DNA of 64,000 nt from NCBI GenBank assembly GCA_903866255.1, contig CAIPMW010000076.1, positions 1 through 64,000 on the forward strand. The letters are read 5' to 3'. Below the pieces are notes generated by a model. The model was not told the origin of the DNA. It ran no database searches and was given only the letters and a program-made list of their open reading frames with translations. The stretch's first letter is position 1. The number at the start of each line of letters is the position of its first letter. Positions 27,749 to 36,336 of this stretch are shown piece by piece. This DNA is from an uncultured Chlorobiaceae bacterium (GTDB lineage Bacteria; Bacteroidota; Chlorobiia; Chlorobiales; Chlorobiaceae). A program made the translations under genes and the position numbers.

Positions 27749-28468
27749 TCAATACTCCCACTCCTCGTGCTTGACCGGCAGGCGATTCAGATCGTCGCGC
27801 AGTGAGCGCCATTTTGGCAAAATGGCATCCATGAGGGCAATGAATCGTTCATTATGGTGATGCTCCAGAAGGTGAACCATTTCATGCACAACAATGTATT
27901 CGAGGCACTCTTTCGGCTTTTTGGCGAGTTCGAGGTTTACCCATATTCGCCGGGCATCAGGGTTGCAGGTGCCCCATTTCGTCTTCATTTTCTTGATGCC
28001 AAACTCATTGACCCGCACCACGACCCTTTTCTCCCATAAAGCAATGAGATCAGGAATGGCAGCCTTCAACTGTTTTCGATACCATGCATCAAGCACCGAC
28101 TGTTTTTTCTCCTGACTGGCATCAGGGCGGATATACAAAAGTATTGCGCTATGCTGCACGTCAACAGCCGACGGAGCTTCCCGCTCAACAATTTTCAGCA
28201 AGTAACGTTTTCCCCAGAGATAATGGCTCTCCCGATTCAGGTACTCCCGTGGAGTTTCGCGCTCCTGCCCGCACAACTTGCGCTGCTGCTTTTTTATCCA
28301 ACCCAGCCGTGAAATGGCATAGAGGCGAAGGGTGTTGATATCCATGCCGACGGGGGCCGAAAGACGCACCCTCCCTGCTGGCGGGTGAACACTCAGATGG
28401 ATATTCCTGATATCTTTCAGCACCACATCAACAGGAATATCTCCGATAACAACTCTGGTCACCATCAA
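27749..28468 (-). CDS. M48/YgjP-like (DUF45) metallopeptidase
   Basis: MKTKWGTCNPDARRIWVNLELAKKPKECLEYIVVHEMVHLLEHHHNERF (HExxH). Confidence 0.92.
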   Translation of the reverse strand: MMVTRVVIGDIPVDVVLKDIRNIHLSVHPPAGRVRLSAPVGMDINTLRLYAISRLGWIKKQQRKLCGQERETPREYLNRESHYLWGKRYLLKIVEREAPSAVDVQHSAILLYIRPDASQEKKQSVLDAWYRKQLKAAIPDLIALWEKRVVVRVNEFGIKKMKTKWGTCNPDARRIWVNLELAKKPKECLEYIVVHEMVHLLEHHHNERFIALMDAILPKWRSLRDDLNRLPVKHEEWEY

Positions 28469-31400
28469 TACTCTCTTTGCCGTTCAATAACGAGAAAGAG
28501 CCGCTCCACCTCGTCAGCGTCCTGCAGCACTTCGAAAAGCGCCCCTTTAATAATATTCTCTTTTGGTTTGACACCGCGCCAGCCATTCGGCCGGACTCGT
28601 TTGACTGTTTCATCCAGCATCATCGCTAGAAGCAATTTTTCATCCTGCAACCCTTTATAGCCGGTCGGCTCATCGGACAGGTCAAGGTCAACATCTCCAA
28701 TCCGGTCAAGCTTCAGGTTGTTGTACAATGCGCGGCGACCGGGAGTATTCAATTGCGCGGGAGTCTCTTCAGCATGGCCTGATGCTACGCGGTTAGCCAG
28801 TTCGGCCATCTGCTTGAGATACGCCTCGTACTCAATGGCTTTCCGACGGCGCGACGCAATGAGTTCATCAAGCAAAAGCGACATACTCTCATAAAATGCC
28901 GGATCGTTCAGGTGATCTTTGATGATTTTGCTTCGAACATTGTTCTCGATCGTCTCGGCAATCGCATCCCTGCTGCTTTTGATCCCTTCGGGCAGGTTGT
29001 TGATCGCTTCCGCAATACCGGATTTCACAATCAGCTCCAAAAGCGGCAGAGCATCAAACGGAGAGATCTTTCTCGGCTCATCGGCTTCGATATAGGTATC
29101 GATGAGATGGCGCATATCCGCCTCATAAGCCTTCAGGTCAATGCTTTCACCGCTGGCATGGCGGATGATTTCGCGCAACTTGACCGAGCGGTCGAGAGTT
29201 TTTTTGATGCGCTGCACCTCAGTGGCGCTATAGCATGCGGCATCAAGCTCGTCGGCAATACCGCTGTAGGCCCTCACCAGCATGGCTGTTGCCTTGTAGA
29301 GGGCAGAGCGGAGCGGCTCTTTTGCTGCAAGCTCATCAGGAATTTCACTGTTGCCGCAGAAAAAATGGATGTGCTGAAGCTCGCCTTTCGGAGGCTCAAC
29401 CGGTTCGCAGATCAGTGCAAGCGCCTCAAGCGCATTGTCGAGCCGCTCCCGCCCCTTTGCCAGCCGGTCTTTCATCAGAATGTCAGATTCTCCTGCGCCG
29501 GTATCGCTCTTATCCAGCTCTGAACTATAAACCGTATAGACCTTCAGAGCATCATTGACCTTTTTGAAGAGATCCTTATAATCGACGATGTAGCCGAACT
29601 CCTTGTCCTCCCCATCGAGGCGATTGGTGCGGCAGATGGCCTGAAAGAGAGCATGATCCTGCATACTTTTATCGATATAGAGGCTGGTGCAGCTTGGCGC
29701 ATCAAAGCCGGTCAGCAGTTTATCGACCACAATCAGCAGCTTCATCGTTGCCGGTTGCTCCCTGAAAAGCCGTTTGGCATTGTCTTCGTAGCTCTCTGTT
29801 TTTGACTTTCCCGGTACCGGCTCAACACTCTGCAGGAGCGCCATGTAGGTGTTGTAGATCGACTCCTTGTCCGTCTCCGTGTTGGCTCCGGTATCCTCCG
29901 TTGTAATGTCTCTCGTTTGCGGATTGCAGGAGGTAATCACCGCGCACTTGCCTTTAAACACCGACTTCTGAAACAGTTCAAAATACTTGCAGGCCTCGTA
30001 GATACTTGAAGCAACCAGAATGGCATTGCCTCGATGGTTACTGAGACGGGGCTTCACACTGAAATCAAACACAATATCGTTGACCACCCGGTTCATCCGT
30101 GACCGGGAGCTGAGCAGATGCTGCATTGTTCCCCACTGCTCGCGAAGAGCGCCCTTCTGCCACTCATTCAACCCCCTCGTTTTGGCATCGAACCATGCGT
30201 CAATTTTCTCCTTCGAGCCCAGTTGCTGGTCAATATCCCGCGCCTCATACACCAGATCAAGCACCACCCTGTCCTCAACGGCCTCGTTGAACTTGTAGGT
30301 GTGAATGTAGCTCCCGAACACGTCAAGGGTGGTTGCCGCATCTTTTTTCAGGAGAGGCGTGCCGGTAAACCCGACAAAGACCGCGTTGGGCATGAGAGCC
30401 TTCATGGTTCGATGCAGCTTGCCGCTCTGTGTCCGGTGGCACTCATCAACAAAGACAAAAACATCCCCCACCGTATGGCCGGGCTGTGATTCAAGCTCCC
30501 GGATAAACTCCTCAAAATTATCCACCCCTTTTCTGCCAAACTTGTGTACCAGTGAGCAGAGCAGACGCGGAGCAGGAAGGCTGAGCTGCTTCATCAGGTC
30601 ACTGCCGCTGGTGGTGCGCCTGATTGTTTCTCCCGCATCGGTAAAAACTCCGGCAATCTGCTTGTCGAGTTCATCGCGATCAGTCACAATAACCACACGG
30701 GCGGCAGGCTTGTTCTCCAGAATCCAGCGGGCCAGCAGCAGCATCACAATACTTTTGCCGCTCCCCTGCGTGTGCCAGACAATGCCACCCCTGAACACCT
30801 CGGCAGAGTGCTGCGCCGCCTTGACACCAAAATACTGATGTACCCGTGGCAGCTTCTTTACCCCGCCATCAAAGAGCACAAAATCGTGCAGCAGCTCGAC
30901 CAGGCGGGATTTCCGGCAGATCTTGAGCAGATATTTGTCGAGCTTGAAACGGGAGTTATCCTCCTCATCCTCTTTCCATTGCAGAAAATACTTCTCCTCC
31001 GTGCCGACCGTCCCATACTTCAGCCCTTCCGAATCGTTTCCGGCAAAAATGAACTGCACGGTTGAAAAGAAAGGAGCAATAAACTCGGGGCGTTGATTGA
31101 CAAGGCTTTGGCGGATGCCGTCACCCAGCGATACCCTGCTGTTCTTCAACTCCAGCACGCCAACCGCTATCCCGTTAAGGTAGAGCACAATATCGGGCCG
31201 TTTGTCGTGCTGCCCATACACCGTCACCTCTTCGGCAATGGCAAAGTCGTTCAGCTCCGGGTGGTCGGTGTTGATGAGCCTGACGGTTTCACTCTTCTCA
31301 CCCGCCGCCGCTTTTACCGGAACACCGTAGTGAAGGAGGCTGTAGACCTTGCGGTTGTTTTCGTAAAGCGTACGGTTGGGATTATTTGCCTCAGTACGCA

Positions 31401-31596
31401 GTTCATGGATGGCTTTGGTACTCTGCGCCGACGTGTAGCCGTTCCCCAAAAGGCCGGCCATGAGAAGAGACTCTTCGATATTGCTGTTCCCCTCGCGATC
31501 CTTCCAGTTGCCGAGAGAGCGGTAGCCAAGCTCTTTGGTGAACAGGGCAAGCACGCGGTTCTGCGTCTCACGTTCAGAGTTGCCGATGGTGGTCAT
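28465..31596 (-). CDS. hsdR: Type I restriction endonuclease subunit R
   Basis: RPDIVLYLNGIAVGVLELKNS; GGIVWHTQGSGKSIVMLLLARW; VFVDECHRTQSGKLH; FVGFTGTPLLKKD. Confidence 0.97.
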   Translation of the reverse strand: MTTIGNSERETQNRVLALFTKELGYRSLGNWKDREGNSNIEESLLMAGLLGNGYTSAQSTKAIHELRTEANNPNRTLYENNRKVYSLLHYGVPVKAAAGEKSETVRLINTDHPELNDFAIAEEVTVYGQHDKRPDIVLYLNGIAVGVLELKNSRVSLGDGIRQSLVNQRPEFIAPFFSTVQFIFAGNDSEGLKYGTVGTEEKYFLQWKEDEEDNSRFKLDKYLLKICRKSRLVELLHDFVLFDGGVKKLPRVHQYFGVKAAQHSAEVFRGGIVWHTQGSGKSIVMLLLARWILENKPAARVVIVTDRDELDKQIAGVFTDAGETIRRTTSGSDLMKQLSLPAPRLLCSLVHKFGRKGVDNFEEFIRELESQPGHTVGDVFVFVDECHRTQSGKLHRTMKALMPNAVFVGFTGTPLLKKDAATTLDVFGSYIHTYKFNEAVEDRVVLDLVYEARDIDQQLGSKEKIDAWFDAKTRGLNEWQKGALREQWGTMQHLLSSRSRMNRVVNDIVFDFSVKPRLSNHRGNAILVASSIYEACKYFELFQKSVFKGKCAVITSCNPQTRDITTEDTGANTETDKESIYNTYMALLQSVEPVPGKSKTESYEDNAKRLFREQPATMKLLIVVDKLLTGFDAPSCTSLYIDKSMQDHALFQAICRTNRLDGEDKEFGYIVDYKDLFKKVNDALKVYTVYSSELDKSDTGAGESDILMKDRLAKGRERLDNALEALALICEPVEPPKGELQHIHFFCGNSEIPDELAAKEPLRSALYKATAMLVRAYSGIADELDAACYSATEVQRIKKTLDRSVKLREIIRHASGESIDLKAYEADMRHLIDTYIEADEPRKISPFDALPLLELIVKSGIAEAINNLPEGIKSSRDAIAETIENNVRSKIIKDHLNDPAFYESMSLLLDELIASRRRKAIEYEAYLKQMAELANRVASGHAEETPAQLNTPGRRALYNNLKLDRIGDVDLDLSDEPTGYKGLQDEKLLLAMMLDETVKRVRPNGWRGVKPKENIIKGALFEVLQDADEVERLFLVIERQREY

Positions 31597-32957
31597 TGCA
31601 AGACCTCCCAATGGCCGCCAATGCTTGCGCCAACATGACGAATGATGCCTTCTGACTTCATTTTATCAATGTGATATTTGATGCCGTTCGCACTGACACC
31701 TAACTCAGCCGCCAACAAACGCTGCGTTATGGATGGTTGTATTTTCAGCAAAGCAAGTATTTTTTTCTGGGTAGTTTTACCGGTAGCTTTACCGGTAGTT
31801 TTGCCGGTAGTTTTGCCGGTAGTTTTACCGGTAGTCTCCCCTAAAAACTGTTCGGAAAGAAAATAAAATACTGTCCATAGACCTGTCCGCTCGTAACGCA
31901 GCTCTGGCTCAGGAACCCCCGCCGTTACACACTCCTGCATGATACGCTCAATGCCACGCCCCCAAGCTTCAATCATGCCTGCACGAAAAAAAGCATTGGC
32001 AACATCAGGATTGAATGGCTGTGAGGAGTGTTTGCCAAGCAGCCGTTCTAATGTCCAATCAGAGGGCAATTGCCCCGAATTCCAGATCATCAGCTTGTCC
32101 GGATAGACACTTATCTGGATTGGAATACCGCTTGCATAATCCTTGTGCACAACGGCATTCAGAATCGCTTCACGTAACGCGGTCTCCGGAATGGGATAGC
32201 TCTCAATTCGCTGCAAGCCTTCGTAAGAGATCCATGCTTTCAGATATTTGGCTTTCAATATCGATATGGTCTGGTTCACCTGTGAAAAGAGGTCGCCATG
32301 CACTTCGTCCTGATACCGTAAATCGACATTATTTTCAAAAAATCCGATTTTGATATATGCTCCGGTAAAGAAACGTTCAGGATCAGGATGAAACAGCAAG
32401 GCGACAGCACGCTTGAGGTACTTACCCTCCACCAGGTGCAATTGGTCGAGCAGAAGCTCATCCGATTCATCAATAATTTCCGGCGTGAGTCGCTGGCTCT
32501 TCAGTGCCTGCCTGCGAAAATAGGCAAGCGCATTGGTATCCAGATCGCTGACCGATACGTGAGGCAAAGGTACCCCATCCCAATGCAAACCCTGCTTACC
32601 CAGAAGAAACCTGTGCAATGCTGCCCCTTTAAGCTCCTGTTTCGTACTGCCACTTCGGTAAAAGTACTCCCCTTTGTAGCTCACAGGATATGGATATGCC
32701 TCCACAATTATCTCCAGAGTCTCTTTGCCCGCCTCATCACAGAGATTCACATCCACCATGATGCCAAGAATATCGCGCACCTTGTTCGGGATATCCTCCA
32801 TCAGCTTGCGAGCATTATGGATACCAACAACAGTGCCCTTGTCATTTTGGCCAATAACCAGCACACCACCTTCGGCGTTGGCAAAACCGCAAATCCATTT
32901 CAGGTACTCCTCCCTCCAGGACTCCTTCCACTCAATATGCTGGTTCTCTTGCGTCAT
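31593..32957 (-). CDS. AlbA_2/HATPase_c_4 ATP-binding regulator with TGK repeat hinge
   Basis: IEWKESWREEYLKWICGFANAEGGVLVIGQNDKG; REAILNAVVHKDYASGIPIQISVYPDKLMIWNSGQLP; GETTGKTTGKTTGKTTGKATGKTTQ. Confidence 0.93.
   Translation of the reverse strand: MTQENQHIEWKESWREEYLKWICGFANAEGGVLVIGQNDKGTVVGIHNARKLMEDIPNKVRDILGIMVDVNLCDEAGKETLEIIVEAYPYPVSYKGEYFYRSGSTKQELKGAALHRFLLGKQGLHWDGVPLPHVSVSDLDTNALAYFRRQALKSQRLTPEIIDESDELLLDQLHLVEGKYLKRAVALLFHPDPERFFTGAYIKIGFFENNVDLRYQDEVHGDLFSQVNQTISILKAKYLKAWISYEGLQRIESYPIPETALREAILNAVVHKDYASGIPIQISVYPDKLMIWNSGQLPSDWTLERLLGKHSSQPFNPDVANAFFRAGMIEAWGRGIERIMQECVTAGVPEPELRYERTGLWTVFYFLSEQFLGETTGKTTGKTTGKTTGKATGKTTQKKILALLKIQPSITQRLLAAELGVSANGIKYHIDKMKSEGIIRHVGASIGGHWEVLQ
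31770..31837. repeat. 12-bp tandem repeat (ttttaccggtag) coding TGKT hinge
   Basis: Consecutive units ttttaccggtag/ttttgccggtag. Confidence 0.95.
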
Positions 32958-33152
32958 TGGTTGTTTATTGTTTTTCCCATGGTAGCGGGAGGACAAAATT
33001 CACTGCGGGCAACAAGGATTCACCAACAGTTTACAAATCAATCAACAAAAAAAATCTTTCATCTTCGACAAAAAACAAAATAACGGCACAGCATCCGCCA
33101 ACTGTCTGGGAAAACACGTTTCTGCAAATACGCAGCATAAACTGCACACTCT

Positions 33153-34658
33153 TTATGGGGCATCCGATGCCAATTCCGTCGGGCTAAGCAACTGATATTG
33201 CATAAGAGATTTTTCAAATGCATTGCAAGCCTTCATGGCGTCAATCACCTGATCCAAATCTTCATAGTCAAAAGCAGCCGACCATTGTTGGATTTTCTGC
33301 ATAGCGGCAATGAACGGTTTGGGATCTCCCTTCCGTGTGAGCACGCGCAAACAATCCAGATATTCCTCCCTGAAGAGTGTCGGAACAATTATTCTGCAAG
33401 CGTTAACGACCGTCAGCTCTGCATTCATGACGAGGCGTGCCAATCGGCCGTTGCCATCAAGAAAGGGATGTACCTCGGAAGCGATGAACATCGAGAGCAA
33501 CGCCCGAGCCATTCCCGGAGGGATGCCTGGCAATAACTTGCTGGCTTCAACCAGTGTTCCTCGTAAATTTATTGGTGACACAAACGTTGTGTTCCCTGCA
33601 AAATTGTCACGATCTTTAAACTCACCGGGAGCAACCTCGGGGCGTTCTCTCATCAGGTCAGCATGGCGTTGCTGGAGTTGGCACAAGACGGCTTCACCTG
33701 ATGCTAACGTTTGGTTTGACCATCCATGATTGATGGCTTGACGAAAGACCCCCAGAATATCGTGAGAGTCCTTGGGGCGTTGATCGATGAGCTTTCCCTC
33801 CAGAACAATCTTTCTCGCTTCGGAAACGTCAAATTCCGTGCCCTCAATAAAGTTGCTGAAATAGGACTCCAAAAAAGCAAAATTGATTCGTGCGGTTGCT
33901 GTCGGGGTCTTTGATGCTTTTTGATGCATCGGTGTTTCACGCAGTGCTGCGGCAAGTGTTTCAAACAGCACTAACCGTCCAGCATCAAAAGGCATACCTG
34001 CAGCCCACGCTTGTCCGGCGGTAGTTGCAAGTTGCGCACTTTTTGTACCCAGAATGCTTCCAATAAGCTCATTCAAAGCGTTGAATTCCCGTTCAAACCC
34101 CAAGACACCAGTCAGTTCACGGGCCTCTTCTCTGATATGATTGAGTGCATCAGGGCCTCTTGATTCACAAATACTGACAAGCCTCTCTTCAACAGCGACT
34201 CGCCCCATCGCTTTTTTGATTGCCCCACGGCTTGTGGTGAGGTTTTCCAAAAGTATCCGCGCCTGAGAGGGAAAATAGAAATTGCGCCCTGACATTGGCT
34301 GGTCACCTGCAGCTCTCCCTTGCGACTTGACCATAACCACTTTCAAGCCGGGCAACTCGACGACCTTGTTGTAGCTGCAACTGAGATGCATCACTCCATC
34401 GACAGGGATACCACCTTTGAAAGCGGTTCGGTAGCCAATGACGGCACCCGGAAAGAGAGCGGCCAAAAGACGCGTTCTGTGTAAAGCAATAATGGCTGGC
34501 CACTCTTCTTCAGCGCAGGCGGTGAGAACACCAGGAACAATACGTCGTAACGTCCCGGCTTTGAGTCTCCGCTGTGCCGCTCGCACCTCTGCTTTGTTAA
34601 GCTCAGCATAGAAGATGAGCGAATCATCGACTGTCGTTTTTTTTAGTGTTGTCTCCAT
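33153..34658 (-). CDS. Fic family protein
   Basis: HPFLDGNGRLARLVMNAEL (Fic motif); SNFIEG matches the (S/T)xxxE(G/N) inhibitory motif. Confidence 0.93.
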   Translation of the reverse strand: METTLKKTTVDDSLIFYAELNKAEVRAAQRRLKAGTLRRIVPGVLTACAEEEWPAIIALHRTRLLAALFPGAVIGYRTAFKGGIPVDGVMHLSCSYNKVVELPGLKVVMVKSQGRAAGDQPMSGRNFYFPSQARILLENLTTSRGAIKKAMGRVAVEERLVSICESRGPDALNHIREEARELTGVLGFEREFNALNELIGSILGTKSAQLATTAGQAWAAGMPFDAGRLVLFETLAAALRETPMHQKASKTPTATARINFAFLESYFSNFIEGTEFDVSEARKIVLEGKLIDQRPKDSHDILGVFRQAINHGWSNQTLASGEAVLCQLQQRHADLMRERPEVAPGEFKDRDNFAGNTTFVSPINLRGTLVEASKLLPGIPPGMARALLSMFIASEVHPFLDGNGRLARLVMNAELTVVNACRIIVPTLFREEYLDCLRVLTRKGDPKPFIAAMQKIQQWSAAFDYEDLDQVIDAMKACNAFEKSLMQYQLLSPTELASDAP

Positions 34659-34970
34659 AACTCTTGCCCAATCGTCGCCTTTTTTAGCTCAAAAGCAGCA
34701 TTATGTCGCAAATTACAATTTATAATGAATTCTCGACAAAATATTCTCCAGGTTAGATACACCTTGATACTCTCATGGCGCATAGAGAGATTTTTCCGGG
34801 GCGGTAATTGGTCAGGTTGCAGGGATTTTTAAGCTTCACTTCCACCATCTGCTCTTCATCGGAGATGATGACGTTTATGAGGGAGATGAGTAAATCTTTA
34901 TTTTATTTTCTTCGCTGCCGAATAGCTTTCAACGTCGAAATCGAGGCGTTGATTCATTTTACAGATGAAA

Positions 34971-35141
34971 TTACTGCTTATCTCCTTTTGCGCTTACTCT
35001 GGCAGTGCGCCGAAGCGATGTTCCAATTGCATTTTCCGTAAATGGGGCTGGCCCACCACGTAATCCTGCCAATTCACGAACCCGCCGGGCAATTTCAACC
35101 TTGGACTGCCGCAATAATTTGATTTCGGATGTGGTCAACAT
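34971..35141 (-). CDS. Small hypothetical protein (56 aa) not in ORF track
   Basis: MLTTSEIKLLRQSKVEIARRVRELAGLRGGPAPFTENAIGTSLRRTARVSAKGDKQ. Confidence 0.3.
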   Translation of the reverse strand: MLTTSEIKLLRQSKVEIARRVRELAGLRGGPAPFTENAIGTSLRRTARVSAKGDKQ

Positions 35142-35167
35142 CCGGGGTGTTAAGCAAATAACGTGCT

Positions 35168-35323
35168 TCAGACATCAATGACACCGTGCTGAATGTCACT
35201 GTACACAGAAATCTCTCTGGCCACCGCCTCTGGAATGACAAGTGTTCCAACAACTTTTCGAAGCAAAGCCAATTGACCAATACGGGCTAAGGCAATTAAC
35301 GGAGTAGCATTGCAGATAATCAT
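35168..35323 (-). pseudogene. DUF3368/PIN-like protein, N-terminal 51 aa only
   Basis: MIICNATPLIALARIGQLALLRKVVGTLVIPEAVAREI; overlaps UPF0175 stop. Confidence 0.7.
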
Positions 35324-35598
35324 GCAGCTCCTTTTGATAACTGAGCAACTCCTCGTAACTCACTGTCAACAATAGACTCGTCATAATCAAAAATGACAAT
35401 CCCTTTTTGCGCCAAAATATCCATAAAGCTGAGCCGATTACATCCCGCCAAATCAGCAGCTTTCCCCAATGAGAGTTTTTTCTCCTGAAAATAAGTTATG
35501 GCAGCCATGAGACGAATCTCTTGTGCCAAGTCTTGAATCCCAATCTTGAGTGAGGCCAGCAAGTCCTGGGATACTTCAAACGTCATTGTTTCTGTCAT
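35320..35598 (-). CDS. UPF0175 family protein (antitoxin-like)
   Basis: ASLKIGIQDLAQEIRLMAAITYFQEKKLSLGKAADLAGCNRLSFMDILAQKGI. Confidence 0.85.
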   Translation of the reverse strand: MTETMTFEVSQDLLASLKIGIQDLAQEIRLMAAITYFQEKKLSLGKAADLAGCNRLSFMDILAQKGIVIFDYDESIVDSELRGVAQLSKGAA

Positions 35599-36060
35599 AG
35601 TGAAGCTCCTTCATAAAAATCGTTCAAGCGGCATGGAACCATCCTGTTTCTTGTTTCAAAGATACTCACTGGTGTGTTGTACTCCATCAAGAGAAAATCA
35701 AAGTGTTTCGTTTCAGAGTACCAATATTGAGCCGGATCTGCAACTCCTGAAGAAGCTCTTGCAAAAAATTCAGGAGTAAATTCCAGGAGAGGGAGAAATC
35801 ATCAAGGCAGAGCACATAAACGGCCTTCAGCTTCATCATCAACCACAAAAGACTCTCATTTGCACTTCAGCCGTGCCCAACAGGAGCAGCCTCGTCTCCG
35901 GGGAAACATCTGAGCGCATTGATGCAGAGCGGATGGCCCGCAGCATCCCTTGTAAAAAAGAGAAAAGCCCTCTCGCTCTCAAAACGCCGGTATTTTTTCC
36001 GAAGCTCTTCCTCCGAAAGCGGACAATCGCGTCGCTGGATGCTTGCCGCTGCGATGGCAC
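35463..36060. repeat. Long direct repeat copy B
   Basis: Near-identical to 17917-18560. Confidence 0.85.
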
Positions 36061-36141
36061 CTGTTGCTGAGATGGAAGAAGAGTTTTGTTCGTTACTATT
36101 GTCGTATCCATCAGCTTTTTATGCAGTTAATAGATTTTCAG

Positions 36142-36293
36142 AAATATCGCATAATCTCGCTTGCTTCTGAGGATTTGGCAGGGGCTGTGATAAAGCAGCA
36201 GCCGCATCTTCAGAAAACCCTCCAGTATCATCGCGAAGCATCACCCTCGGCATCAGGCACTCAGCTCAATACTCCCACTCCTCGTGCTTGACC
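36142..36293. pseudogene. ParE 5' fragment joined to metallopeptidase 3' tail (permuted copy of 17312-17740)
   Basis: aaatatcgcataatctcgcttgcttctgaggatttggcaggggctgtga (=17314 on) ... ctcaatactcccactcctcgtgcttgaccggca (=27749/17700). Confidence 0.75.
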
Positions 36294-36336
36294 GGCAATC
36301 ATTGCGAATCGTTCAAAGCTTCAAACACGAGCGATC

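Noticed and set aside
28912-29523. 203-aa plus-strand ORF opposite hsdR
   Set aside because: Antisense to clear hsdR coding sequence; no family features.
31770-31837. Possible CRISPR or regulatory repeat
   Set aside because: Contiguous 12-bp coding repeats in the TGKT hinge.
35839-36111. 90-aa minus-strand ORF in repeat copy B
   Set aside because: Lies in frameshifted debris shared with 18.2-18.6 kb; translation does not preserve the frame of the homologous fragment.
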